Shown: positions 16,110 to 23,263 of the stretch, piece by piece | How the letters are laid out: the number at the start of each line of letters is the position of its first letter | Numbering within the stretch: the stretch's first letter is position 1 | Assembly: GCA_025928655.1 (NCBI GenBank) | Contig: JAICJC010000015.1 | Location: forward strand, 1 to 41,065 | From: Thermoleophilia bacterium | GTDB taxonomy: Bacteria > Actinomycetota > Thermoleophilia > Gaiellales > JAICJC01 | Reading direction: 5' to 3' | DNA length: 41,065 bases | Notes under the pieces: generated by a model | What the model saw: the letters and a program-made list of their open reading frames with translations, nothing else | Database searches by the model: none | What the model was told of the DNA's origin: nothing | Translations under genes and position numbers: made by a program

Positions 16110-16675
16110 CCCGGGATCAGCGAGTACACGTACGCGTCGCCGCGGCGGCCGCCGTCGGCGAGATCGAGAAGGTCGCGCAGGAGCCCCTCGCGGCGGAAGC
16201 TGCAGCGCTCGAGCACGCGCAGGGACGCCCGGTTGCCCGGCTCGACGAGGGCCTCGATCCGCCGCATCCCGGCCTCGGTGATCGCCCACCGGGTCAGCAG
16301 CCGGACCGCGGCCGTCGCCAGGCCGCGGCGCCGCGCCCGGGCGAGCACCCAGTAGCCGATGCCGGCAGCGCCCGCCTGGGCCTCGAACGCGAGCCACCCG
16401 TCCGCCGGCCCGCCCACGGGGGCGACGCCCGGCCGGGGACGGGCGTTCAGCGAGATGCAGCCGAGCGCCTCGCCGGTGCCCGCGGCGGCGATCGCGAGCG
16501 AGAGGCCGGCCCCGTCGGCCTGGCGCCGCATCTGCATCTCGATCCACGCGAGCGCGCCCGCCTCGTCGGTGCCCTTCCCCTCGGCGGCGCAACCAACGTC
16601 GGCGCGCTCCCACCGGCGCAGCAGGACCCCGCCGTCGGTGAGCGCAGGATCGGGATAGGGCAGCCGCGCCGTCAG
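16088..16675 (-). CDS. GNAT-family N-acetyltransferase (RimJ/RimL-like)
   Basis: About 195 residues. The acetyl-CoA-binding motif is in GIGYWVLARARRRGLATAAV, and family blocks RIEALVEPGNRASLRVLERCSFRREGLLRD follow, as in ribosomal-protein-type N-acetyltransferases (Pfam Acetyltransf_3). The start is uncertain: there is no ATG, GTG or TTG near the expected N-terminus. The best-placed codon is CTG at 16675, overlapping the TGA of the upstream small-membrane-protein gene (CTGA), so coupled initiation at a rare start is possible. The substrate is unknown. Confidence 0.75.
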   Translation of the reverse strand: MTARLPYPDPALTDGGVLLRRWERADVGCAAEGKGTDEAGALAWIEMQMRRQADGAGLSLAIAAAGTGEALGCISLNARPRPGVAPVGGPADGWLAFEAQAGAAGIGYWVLARARRRGLATAAVRLLTRWAITEAGMRRIEALVEPGNRASLRVLERCSFRREGLLRDLLDLADGGRRGDAYVYSLIPGDPPGGV

Positions 16676-16833
16676 GCCGCCAGGTGCTCGTCCGTCCGGG
16701 CCTGTCCCTCCTCCTCGACGCGGCGGATCTCCGCCTCCACGGCGCGGCGGCTGACGCCGAACATCGCTGCGGCGATGAGGACGAGGAAGATGCCGGCAAC
16801 TGCGGCGGCGACGATCAGGAAGACCTCGGACAC
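16672..16833 (-). CDS. Small single-pass membrane protein
   Basis: A 53-residue protein. Residues 3-26 form one hydrophobic helix (EVFLIVAAAVAGIFLVLIAA), followed by a charged, probably helical tail (RRAVEAEIRRVEEEGQ). GTG start at 16833; the frame is open further upstream without a plausible start. It is upstream of and overlaps the GNAT gene. Function is unknown. A broadly similar small one-helix protein, apparently frameshifted, lies at 25360-25532. Confidence 0.6.
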   Translation of the reverse strand: MSEVFLIVAAAVAGIFLVLIAAAMFGVSRRAVEAEIRRVEEEGQARTDEHLAA

Positions 16834-16878
16834 GGTACTGGCCTGCCCTTCGCGCTCGCCGCCGAAACCCCTTCCGGC

Positions 16879-17079
16879 GATGATTGGTGGGTGAGTCCCG
16901 TGATGTCCTGGGCGGCTGCGAACCGAGCAGCGCAAGGACGCAGGGAGCAGCCATAGTCGGCCTATGGACGTGACCGAGGACGCGGCGATGCGAAGGTTCG
17001 CAGCCGCAGCGCCACCAGCATCACGTCCGTTCCAAACCGGTGTGCGTCCAGGCGCGCGAGGACTCACCGACCAATCATC
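16879..17079. mobile_element. MITE-like nested inverted-repeat element (201 bp)
   Basis: Terminal inverted repeats GATGATTGGTGGGTGAGTCC (16879-16898) and its complement at 17060-17079 match at 19 of 20 positions. Inside, in proper nested order, are CGTGATG (16899-16905) with CATCACG (17019-17025), GCGGCTGCGAACC (16912-16924) with GGTTCGCAGCCGC (16995-17007), and CCATAG (16951-16956) with CTATGG (16962-16967). No transposase or clear target duplication is visible. The right end abuts the -10 box of the selenoprotein operon. Alternatively, the ends could be paired regulator sites for the two divergent genes. Confidence 0.6.
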
Positions 17080-17085
17080 TACGTT
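17080..17085 (+). promoter_or_regulatory. -10 box of the UGSC selenoprotein operon
   Basis: TACGTT directly follows the end of the inverted-repeat element and lies 6 bases before ATG 17092, predicting a leaderless mRNA. Any -35 contact would then lie inside the element's right terminal repeat. Confidence 0.5.
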
Positions 17086-17091
17086 CCGGGT

Positions 17092-18573
17092 ATGCCGCCC
17101 GTGGCCGACATGCCCGCACCGGGCTTCACGCTGCCGAGCACGACCGGCGCGCCGGTCGGCCTTTCCGAGCTGCTGGCGGGCGGCCCCGCGGTCGTCATGT
17201 TCGTGACCGACGACTGCCCCACCTGCGAGCTCACGCTGCGCCGGCTCGGCGCCGTCGGCGCCGACGTGACCGTCGTGTGCGAGGCGCCCCCGGCGGCCGC
17301 CTCCCGGCTTGCCGCCCGCACCGGCTTCGGCGGCCGGATGCTGTCCGAGCCGGCCCCGTACGACACGTCGCGCGCCTACGGGCTCGACGCGGTGCCGACG
17401 ACGATCGCGATCGCCCCGGGCGGGGTGGTGGCCGGGACGGTCGTCGGCTGGGACGCCGCAGCGCTCTCGGCACTGGTCGGCCTCGACCTCGGCCCCGAAC
17501 CGCCTGCGCGCAAGCCGGGCTGCGCCGCCAAGTCGACCTACGACGCCGCCCAGCTCGCCGCCGACGGTGGGACGGGCGACGACGACCCGGAGGCGATGTT
17601 CGAGCTCGGCTGGACCGACGGCCTGCCGACGATCGCGCCGACACCCGAGCGCGTGGCCGCGATGCTCGCCGGCCGTGATCCCGCCGCGTCGCTGGGCCCG
17701 GTCGCGCCGGGCATGGGCGAGGCGACGCTCGAGCGGGTGGCCGCATGCGCCGTCCTGGCCGGCTGCCGGCCCGGGCACTTCCCGATCGTCGAGGCGGCCG
17801 TGCGCGCGATGCTCGAGCCCGCCTTCAACCTGCACGGCCAGGCGGTCACGACCCAGCCGGCCGGCCAGATCGCCGTGGTGAACGGGCCGATCCGGCGGTC
17901 GGCCGGCCTGAACGCGGGCATGGGTGCGCTCGGCCCCGGGGCGCGGGCGAACGCCACCATCGGCCGGGCGCTGCGCCTCGTCGTCGCGCTCACCGGCGAG
18001 GGCATGCCGGGCCGGCTCGACCGCTCGACGCTCGGGCAGCCGGGCAAGGTCGGCACCTGCCTGGCCGAGGACGAGGAGCGCAGCCCGTGGCCGCCGCTTC
18101 ACACCGAGCGCGGGCTCGACGCGGATCAGTCCGCCGTCACGCTGCTCGCGGGCGACGCCCCGCTCTCGATCTCTGAGCACCGCAGCAGGACGCCCGAGGA
18201 GCTGGCCGCGGCGCTCGGCTGGGCGGCCGCGACGCTGTGGGCCCCCAACTGGTGGCCGATCGGTGCCGCGACGCTCTTCGTCATCTGCCCCGAGCACGCC
18301 GACACGCTCGCGGTGGGCGGGTGGAGCAAGGACGACGTGCGCCGCGCGATCTGGGAGGCGGTGCAGCGGCCGGCCGGCGAGCTGCGCCATGGCGAGTTCA
18401 CGGCCCGGGTCGCGAACGCGCCCGACGCCGAGCTCGTGCCCAAGTGGGACGCGCCCGGCGACATCCTGCTCGTCGTCGCGGGCGGCGAGGCGGGCCGCTT
18501 CTCCGCCGTCTTCGGCCCGTGCGTCGGCATGGACTGGATCCCCATCACCCAGGAGGTGCGATGCGATACGTGA
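17092..18573 (+). CDS. Thioredoxin-like protein with a large UGSC-associated C-terminal domain
   Basis: A 493-residue protein. Residues about 8-140 look like a peroxiredoxin/thioredoxin-fold domain (PAPGFTLPSTTG; CxxC in DDCPTCE, C42 and C45; cis-Pro region AVPTTIAI). A long C-terminal part (about 160-490) follows, with GWTDGLPTIAPTPERVAAML, a Gly-rich NGPIRRSAGLNAGMGALGPG segment and KVGTCLAEDEE. I do not recognise an enzyme in it, though similar sequences occur beside UGSC proteins as far as I recall. There is no signal peptide. Its end overlaps the selenoprotein start by 13 bases, so the two products probably work together, perhaps with the CxxC domain as reductant. The function is not established. 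Confidence 0.7.
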   Translation: MPPVADMPAPGFTLPSTTGAPVGLSELLAGGPAVVMFVTDDCPTCELTLRRLGAVGADVTVVCEAPPAAASRLAARTGFGGRMLSEPAPYDTSRAYGLDAVPTTIAIAPGGVVAGTVVGWDAAALSALVGLDLGPEPPARKPGCAAKSTYDAAQLAADGGTGDDDPEAMFELGWTDGLPTIAPTPERVAAMLAGRDPAASLGPVAPGMGEATLERVAACAVLAGCRPGHFPIVEAAVRAMLEPAFNLHGQAVTTQPAGQIAVVNGPIRRSAGLNAGMGALGPGARANATIGRALRLVVALTGEGMPGRLDRSTLGQPGKVGTCLAEDEERSPWPPLHTERGLDADQSAVTLLAGDAPLSISEHRSRTPEELAAALGWAAATLWAPNWWPIGAATLFVICPEHADTLAVGGWSKDDVRRAIWEAVQRPAGELRHGEFTARVANAPDAELVPKWDAPGDILLVVAGGEAGRFSAVFGPCVGMDWIPITQEVRCDT

Positions 18574-19097
18574 GCCCCTACGACCCCGGCGCCCGCACGC
18601 CGGTCACGCCCGCGCCGCGGCCCGACGCGCTCGCCGGGCGCACCGTCGCCCTGCTCGACATTTCGAAGAACCGGGGCGCCGAGTTCCTCGACCGGGTCGA
18701 GCGGAACCTCCGCGACCGCGGCGCCGCGGTCGAGCGGTTCGCCAAGCCGCTCTTCTCCCGCCCTGCGGCCGGCGAGCTGATCGAGCGGATCGCCGCCCGC
18801 GCCGACGTCGCCGTCGAGGGCCTCGCCGATTGAGGCTCGTGCGTGTCGTGCAGTGTGCACGACCTGGTGCGGCTGGAGCGGCTCGGCGTGGCCACCGCGG
18901 GCGTGGGCACGGAGCCGTTCGCCGACGAGGCGCTCGAGCAGGCGGCGCTCCTCGGCATGCCCGGATACCGGATGGTGTGGGTGCCACATCCGGTGCAGCT
19001 CCTGACCGCGGAGGAGCTCGACGCGCGCGCGGACGCCGCCATGGCGCCCATCCTCGCGCGGTTGCTGGCGAATAGTTCGACTGCTAACCTTTCGTGA
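18561..19097 (+). CDS. UGSC-family selenoprotein (in-frame UGA = Sec91)
   Basis: A 178-residue protein read through TGA at 18831-18833. The frame before the TGA (ending VAVEGLAD) and after it (GSCVSCSVHDLVRLERLG) together give the signature U-G-S-C, with Sec at residue 91, Cys94 and Cys97 (UxxCxxC). Both halves lie in the same frame with no other stop. A hairpin suited to a bacterial SECIS starts 12 bases after the TGA. UGSC proteins were described from marine metagenomes as predicted redox selenoproteins; their reaction is unknown. ATG 18561 has AGGAGG four bases upstream. A plain reading would call two short genes or a pseudogene. Confidence 0.8.
18831..18863 (+). promoter_or_regulatory. 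Bacterial SECIS candidate
   Basis: TGA (18831-18833) is followed by the perfect 8-bp stem GTCGTGCA (18845-18852) and TGCACGAC (18856-18863) closing a GTG loop. The loop G is 22 bases after the start of the UGA, within the 16-37 base range usual for bacterial SECIS elements. The stem is in the coding sequence, as in all bacterial SECIS. SelB recognition is inferred. Confidence 0.65.
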
Positions 19098-19101
19098 TCG
19101 A

Positions 19102-19566
19102 ATGAATTCGCCCGCCCTCCCCGCCGACCCCCAGTCCGTCCGCCACGCGGTGCTGCGCGACGTCCGTCGTGTGAACCGGCTGGCCCAGGCCCACGGCGAC
19201 CGCATCGCCCGCCGTCACGGCATGACGATGGGGCAGTGGGAGCTGCTCCGGCGCCTGCGATGCTGCGCGGGCCCGGCCGACCAGCGCGAGCTGTGCTGTG
19301 CGTTCGGCGTCAGGCCGCCGACGCTCACCGCGCTGATCGACTCGGCCGAGGAGCGAGGCTGGATCCGCCGCAGCCCGCACCCCGACGACCGCCGTCGGCG
19401 CCGCATCGAGCTGACGGACGCCGGCGCCGAGGCGATCGCGGCCCTGCCGCACCTGGGGCGCGAGGTCGACGACGCGATGACGGAGGGCTTCTCCGAGCGC
19501 GAGCTCGAACGCATGGCGGCGCTCCTGCGGCGGGCGGCCGAGAACCTGCGCGGGGCGGCTCGGTGA
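19102..19566 (+). CDS. MarR-family transcriptional regulator
   Basis: A 154-residue winged-helix regulator. The DNA-binding block is LCCAFGVRPPTLTALIDSAEERGWIRRS, followed by the wing DDRRRRRIELTDAG typical of MarR. The dimerisation helices flank it (RVNRLAQAHGDRIARRHG; ERMAALLRRAAENL). It contains three Cys near the first helices (RCCAG, ELCC), possibly redox-sensing, which would suit its place behind a selenoprotein; this is inference. It starts four bases after the selenoprotein stop and overlaps the ABC exporter gene by four. A TAACCT box at 19085-19090 may add an internal promoter. Confidence 0.88.
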   Translation: MNSPALPADPQSVRHAVLRDVRRVNRLAQAHGDRIARRHGMTMGQWELLRRLRCCAGPADQRELCCAFGVRPPTLTALIDSAEERGWIRRSPHPDDRRRRRIELTDAGAEAIAALPHLGREVDDAMTEGFSERELERMAALLRRAAENLRGAAR

Positions 19567-21323
19567 ACGGGGGCAACGGCCGGCGCATCATCCGGCTCTT
19601 CCGCCCCTACCGCCTCCGGCTCTCCTGGCTCCTCACGATGATCCTGTTCTCGGCGGCGCTCGGCGTCGTGCCGCCGTTCCTGCTGCGCGACCTGCTGAAC
19701 AACGTGCTCACGCGCGGCCCGGCGCTCGACACCGACCGGCTGGCGATCCTCGTCGCCGGCATGGTGGCGATCCCGATCGTCACCCAGGCCATCGGCGTCG
19801 CCCAGACCTGGCAGTCGAACCTGGTCGGCCAGCAGGTCATGCACGATCTGCGCGCCGCGGTCTACCGCCACCTGCAGCGGCTGTCGCTCGCCTTCTTCAC
19901 CCGCACGCGCACGGGCGAGGTGCAGTCGAGGATCGCGAACGACATCGGCGGCGTGCAGACGGTCGTGACGACCACCGCGACCTCCGTCGTCTCGAACGTG
20001 ACCACGGTCGTGACGACGTCGATCGCCATGGTCCTGCTCGACTGGCGGCTGGCCGTCGCGGCCTTCGCGCTGCTGCCGGTGTTCGTGTTCATGACGCGCC
20101 GGATCGGGCAGAAGCGGCGCGCGCTGACCGCGACGATGCAGGGCACGCTGGCCGACATCTCGACCCTCGTCGAGGAGTCGCTCTCGGTGTCGGGCGTCCT
20201 GCTCGCGAAGACGATGGGCCAGACTGACGAGCTCACCGACCGCTTCGTCGCCGAGAGCCGGGTGCTGGCCGACCTGGAGCAGCGCTCGCGCATGGCCGGC
20301 CGGTGGGTGATGGGATCGATCCAGGCCACGTTCGCCGTCATGCCCGCGCTGATGTACGGCGTCGCCGGCTACCTGCTCTCGACCGGCGGCCCGACGATCT
20401 CGATCGGCACCCTGGTCGCCTTCACCACCCTGCAGACGCGGCTCTTCTTCCCGGTGTCGTCGCTGCTCTCGGTGCAGACCGACGTCCAGTCGTCGCTGGC
20501 CCTGTTCGACCGCGTGTTCGAGTACCTCGACCTGCCGGTCGACATCGACGAGCGGCCGGATGCCGTCGCGCTCGACCGGGCGGACGTGCGCGGGCGGGTC
20601 GAGTTCGACGACGTCGGCTTCGGCTACGACCCCGACGCCGCGCCGATCCTCGAGGGCATCTCCTTCGTCGCCGAGCCGGGCAGCAAGATCGCCGTGGTGG
20701 GCGAGACCGGGTCGGGCAAGACGACGCTGGGCTACCTGGTCGCGCGCCTCTACGACGTCGGCTCGGGCGCGGTGCGGATCGAGGGCACCGACGTGCGCGA
20801 CCTGACCTTCGACTCGCTGCGCAGCATCGTCGGCGTCGTGTCGCAGGAGACCTACCTGTTCCACGGCACGGTGCGCGAGAACCTGGCCTTCGCCCGTCCG
20901 GGCGCGACGGACGCCGAGATCGAGGCGGCGGCCCGCGCGGCCCAGATCGACGACCACCTGCGCTCGCTGCCCGAGGGCTACGACACGGTGGTCGGCGAGC
21001 GCGGCTACCGCTTCTCCGGCGGCGAGAAGCAGCGCCTCGCGATCGCCCGCGCGGTGCTGCGCGACCCGGCCGTGCTCGTCCTGGACGAGGCCACGAGCTC
21101 GCTCGACGTCGAGACCGAGCGGCTGGTGCAGGACGCGCTCGACGACCTCAGCCAGGGCCGCACCAGCATCGTGATCGCCCACCGCCTCTCGACGGTGCGC
21201 GACGCCGACCTGATCCTCGTGCTCGACCGCGGCCGGATCGTCGAGCGGGGGACGCACGCCGACCTGGTGGCGCTCGGCGGCCGCTACGCGGCGCTGGTCG
21301 AGCGCGACGCCGTCGTCGCGTAG
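19563..21323 (+). CDS. ABC transporter, exporter type (membrane + ATPase)
   Basis: A 586-residue half-transporter of the MsbA/multidrug type that works as a dimer in the inner membrane. The N-terminal six-helix domain spans about 15-310, beginning IRLFRPYRLRLSWLLTMILF. The ATPase domain holds Walker A GETGSGKTT (about 382), Q-loop VSQETYLF, signature FSGGEKQR, Walker B VLVLDEATSS and the H-loop IAHRLS. GTG start overlapping the MarR stop. A MarR plus exporter pair normally gives substrate-induced efflux; the substrate is unknown. Its 3' end overlaps the convergent MFS gene by 40 bases. Confidence 0.92.
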   Translation: MNGGNGRRIIRLFRPYRLRLSWLLTMILFSAALGVVPPFLLRDLLNNVLTRGPALDTDRLAILVAGMVAIPIVTQAIGVAQTWQSNLVGQQVMHDLRAAVYRHLQRLSLAFFTRTRTGEVQSRIANDIGGVQTVVTTTATSVVSNVTTVVTTSIAMVLLDWRLAVAAFALLPVFVFMTRRIGQKRRALTATMQGTLADISTLVEESLSVSGVLLAKTMGQTDELTDRFVAESRVLADLEQRSRMAGRWVMGSIQATFAVMPALMYGVAGYLLSTGGPTISIGTLVAFTTLQTRLFFPVSSLLSVQTDVQSSLALFDRVFEYLDLPVDIDERPDAVALDRADVRGRVEFDDVGFGYDPDAAPILEGISFVAEPGSKIAVVGETGSGKTTLGYLVARLYDVGSGAVRIEGTDVRDLTFDSLRSIVGVVSQETYLFHGTVRENLAFARPGATDAEIEAAARAAQIDDHLRSLPEGYDTVVGERGYRFSGGEKQRLAIARAVLRDPAVLVLDEATSSLDVETERLVQDALDDLSQGRTSIVIAHRLSTVRDADLILVLDRGRIVERGTHADLVALGGRYAALVERDAVVA

Positions 21324-22507
21324 CGCGGCCGCGACGCGGGGCTCAGCATGAGCGCCGACGCGAGCGCCCCGAGGACGACGCAGCCGCCCCACAGCACGTC
21401 CGGGCTGGCGGCGTAGAGCGACGTGCCGGCCGCCGGGCCGACGATCTGCGCGAGGCTGAACGACATCCCGAACGCGCCCGCGTACCGGCCGCGCATGTGC
21501 GGCGGCGAGATGTCGGCGACATAGGCCGAGGAGACCGGCGCGGCGGTGATTTCGCCCAGCGTCCATACGACCACCGTCGCCGCGAGCGCCGGTGCCGACG
21601 TCGCGAGCGCGGTGGTGCCGAAGCCGATCCCGGTGAGCAGGACGCCGGTCGCGATCACCCGCCGCGGCGGCAGCCGCCGGGTGAGGGTGGTCAGCGGCAG
21701 CTCGAGCAGGATCACGACCAGCCCGTTCAGTGAGATCAGGGCTCCGTAGACGGCGGTCGAGTGCCCGTCGGCGATCACCTGCAGCGGCAGGGCGGCCTCC
21801 TGCTGGAAGTAGATCACGCCGATGATCACGCTCGTCGCGAGCAGGGCCAGGAACGCCCGGTCGGCGAGGATCGTGCGCACGGCGCCGGCGGAGCCGGGCG
21901 GCGTCTCGTGGTGGGTCTCCGGCCGGGAGGGGAGCAGGAGCACCGCGAGCGTCCCGAAGATCGCCGACGTGGCCGCGTCGCCCACGAAGACGCCGAGGAA
22001 CGAGCGCTCGGCGAGGAGCCCCGCGACGGCCGGCCCGGCCGCGAAGCCGAGGTTGATCGCGAGCCGGTACGCGGCGAACGCGGTCACCCGCCGGCCCTGC
22101 GGCACCAGGTCGGCGAGGAGCGCGCTCGACGCCGGGCGGTACGACTCCGCCGCCAGGCCGGCGAGCGCCGTGAGCGGGACGACGGCCGCCAGGCTCCCGG
22201 CCCGGGACAGCGCCAGCATCACGATCGCCGACGAGTACATCGAGAGCGCGATCGTCGCCCGCCGGCCGAGGTGATCGGCGAGCACGCCGCCGGCCGCGGC
22301 GGCCGAGGCGCTGCCGACCCCGTACGCCGACAGGGCGAGGCCGGCCTGCGCTGCCGTGTAGCCGCGGTGGTGGGTGAGGTAGAGCACGAGGAACGGGAGC
22401 ACGAAGCTCCCGAACCGGTTGACGAACGACCCGGCCAGCAGGAACCAGACCGGACGGGGCAGCGCCCGCAGGTCGGTGCGGAGGCTCGTGGTGCCCGGAT
22501 CCGTCAC
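21284..22507 (-). CDS. MFS transporter
   Basis: A 407-residue major facilitator with about 12 hydrophobic segments. It begins VTDPGTTSLRTDLRALPRP, then TM1 (VWFLLAGSFVNRFGSFVLPFLVLYL). Loop 2-3 has the motif-A-like GGVLADHLGRR. Drug- or metabolite-exporter subgroups look like this; the substrate is unknown. I start at the GTG at 22507, preceded by TAGCAT 7 bases upstream, which shares bases with the -10 of the divergent formamidase gene. Being back-to-back with kynurenine-pathway genes, it may move a tryptophan metabolite; this is inference. Confidence 0.88.
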   Translation of the reverse strand: MTDPGTTSLRTDLRALPRPVWFLLAGSFVNRFGSFVLPFLVLYLTHHRGYTAAQAGLALSAYGVGSASAAAAGGVLADHLGRRATIALSMYSSAIVMLALSRAGSLAAVVPLTALAGLAAESYRPASSALLADLVPQGRRVTAFAAYRLAINLGFAAGPAVAGLLAERSFLGVFVGDAATSAIFGTLAVLLLPSRPETHHETPPGSAGAVRTILADRAFLALLATSVIIGVIYFQQEAALPLQVIADGHSTAVYGALISLNGLVVILLELPLTTLTRRLPPRRVIATGVLLTGIGFGTTALATSAPALAATVVVWTLGEITAAPVSSAYVADISPPHMRGRYAGAFGMSFSLAQIVGPAAGTSLYAASPDVLWGGCVVLGALASALMLSPASRPRYATTASRSTSAA

Positions 22508-22513
22508 GGTTGC

Positions 22514-22520
22514 GATGCTA
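22514..22520. promoter_or_regulatory. Overlapping divergent -10 boxes (MFS / kynurenine formamidase)
   Basis: Only 18 bp separate the two GTG starts (22507 minus, 22526 plus). The minus strand reads TAGCAT (22515-22520), 7 bases before its GTG. The plus strand reads GATGCT (22514-22519), 6 bases before its GTG. Both mRNAs would be leaderless and RNA polymerase could not occupy both sites at once. Confidence 0.5.
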
Positions 22521-22525
22521 TTGGA

Positions 22526-23263
22526 GTGCCAGCCGTCCACCGTTACGGCACCGATCCGAGCCAGGTCGCCGACCTGCACGTGCCCGACGGTGGCGGGCCG
22601 TGGCCGGTCGCCGTGGTCATCCACGGCGGCTACTGGCGCGAGCGCTACGACAGGTCGCTGATGGACGCGGTGTGCGCCGACCTGGCGGAGCGCGGCTGGG
22701 CGGCGTGGAACCTCGAGTACCGCCGCATCGCCGGCGGCCGCGGCGGCTGGCCCGCCACGTTCGACGACGTCTCGTCCGGAATCGAGTTCCTGGCCGATCT
22801 GCAGGCGGCCGGCGCGCCGATCGACATCCGGCGCGTCGTGACGATCGGCCACTCGGCCGGCGGCCACCTCGCCCTCTGGGCGGCAACCCGCGACCGCCCC
22901 CGGGTGCGCGTGAGAGCCGCGGTCGGCCAGGCGGCCGTGACCGACCTCGCCCGCGCGTCGCGGCTGGGCCTCTCCGGCGGCGCCGCGGACGAGCTGATGG
23001 GCGGGCCGCCCGACCGCGTGCCGGAGCGCTACGCGGCGGGGTCGCCGAGCGAGCGGCTGCCCCTGGGCGTCCCGAGCCTGCTCGTGCACGGCAGCCGCGA
23101 CGACACCGTCCCGGTCGAGCTCAGCCGCGACCTGCATGCGGCGGCGGTCGCGGCCGGCGACGATTGCGACCTCGTCGTCATCGAGGGCGACGGCCACTTC
23201 GAGCACCTCGATCCGGCGACGGCGGCGTGGGGTACGGTGAGGCGGTGGACGGCGGCCCTCTGA
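22526..23263 (+). CDS. Kynurenine formamidase-like alpha/beta hydrolase
   Basis: A 245-residue serine hydrolase. HGGYW (H33-W37) is the oxyanion-hole motif of AFMID-type arylformamidases. The nucleophile is S110 in GHSAGGH; the Asp is in VHGSRDDTVPVE and the His in GDGHFEHLD. It would hydrolyse N-formylkynurenine to kynurenine and formate in the cytosol. The next gene, overlapping by 19 bases, encodes kynureninase, which strongly supports the assignment. This alpha/beta-hydrolase form differs from the metal-dependent bacterial KynB. The frame is open far upstream, but a GTG right after the shared promoter gives the natural N-terminus. Confidence 0.85.
   Translation: MPAVHRYGTDPSQVADLHVPDGGGPWPVAVVIHGGYWRERYDRSLMDAVCADLAERGWAAWNLEYRRIAGGRGGWPATFDDVSSGIEFLADLQAAGAPIDIRRVVTIGHSAGGHLALWAATRDRPRVRVRAAVGQAAVTDLARASRLGLSGGAADELMGGPPDRVPERYAAGSPSERLPLGVPSLLVHGSRDDTVPVELSRDLHAAAVAAGDDCDLVVIEGDGHFEHLDPATAAWGTVRRWTAAL

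Noticed and set aside
16964-17206. Short plus-strand ORF starting inside the inverted-repeat element
   Set aside because: Runs out of frame into the thioredoxin-like gene; no motif and no ribosome-binding site.
18831-18833. TGA as an ordinary stop or a nonsense mutation splitting a gene
   Set aside because: Both sides stay in one frame, form the known UGSC signature and are followed by a well-placed hairpin; chance is unlikely.
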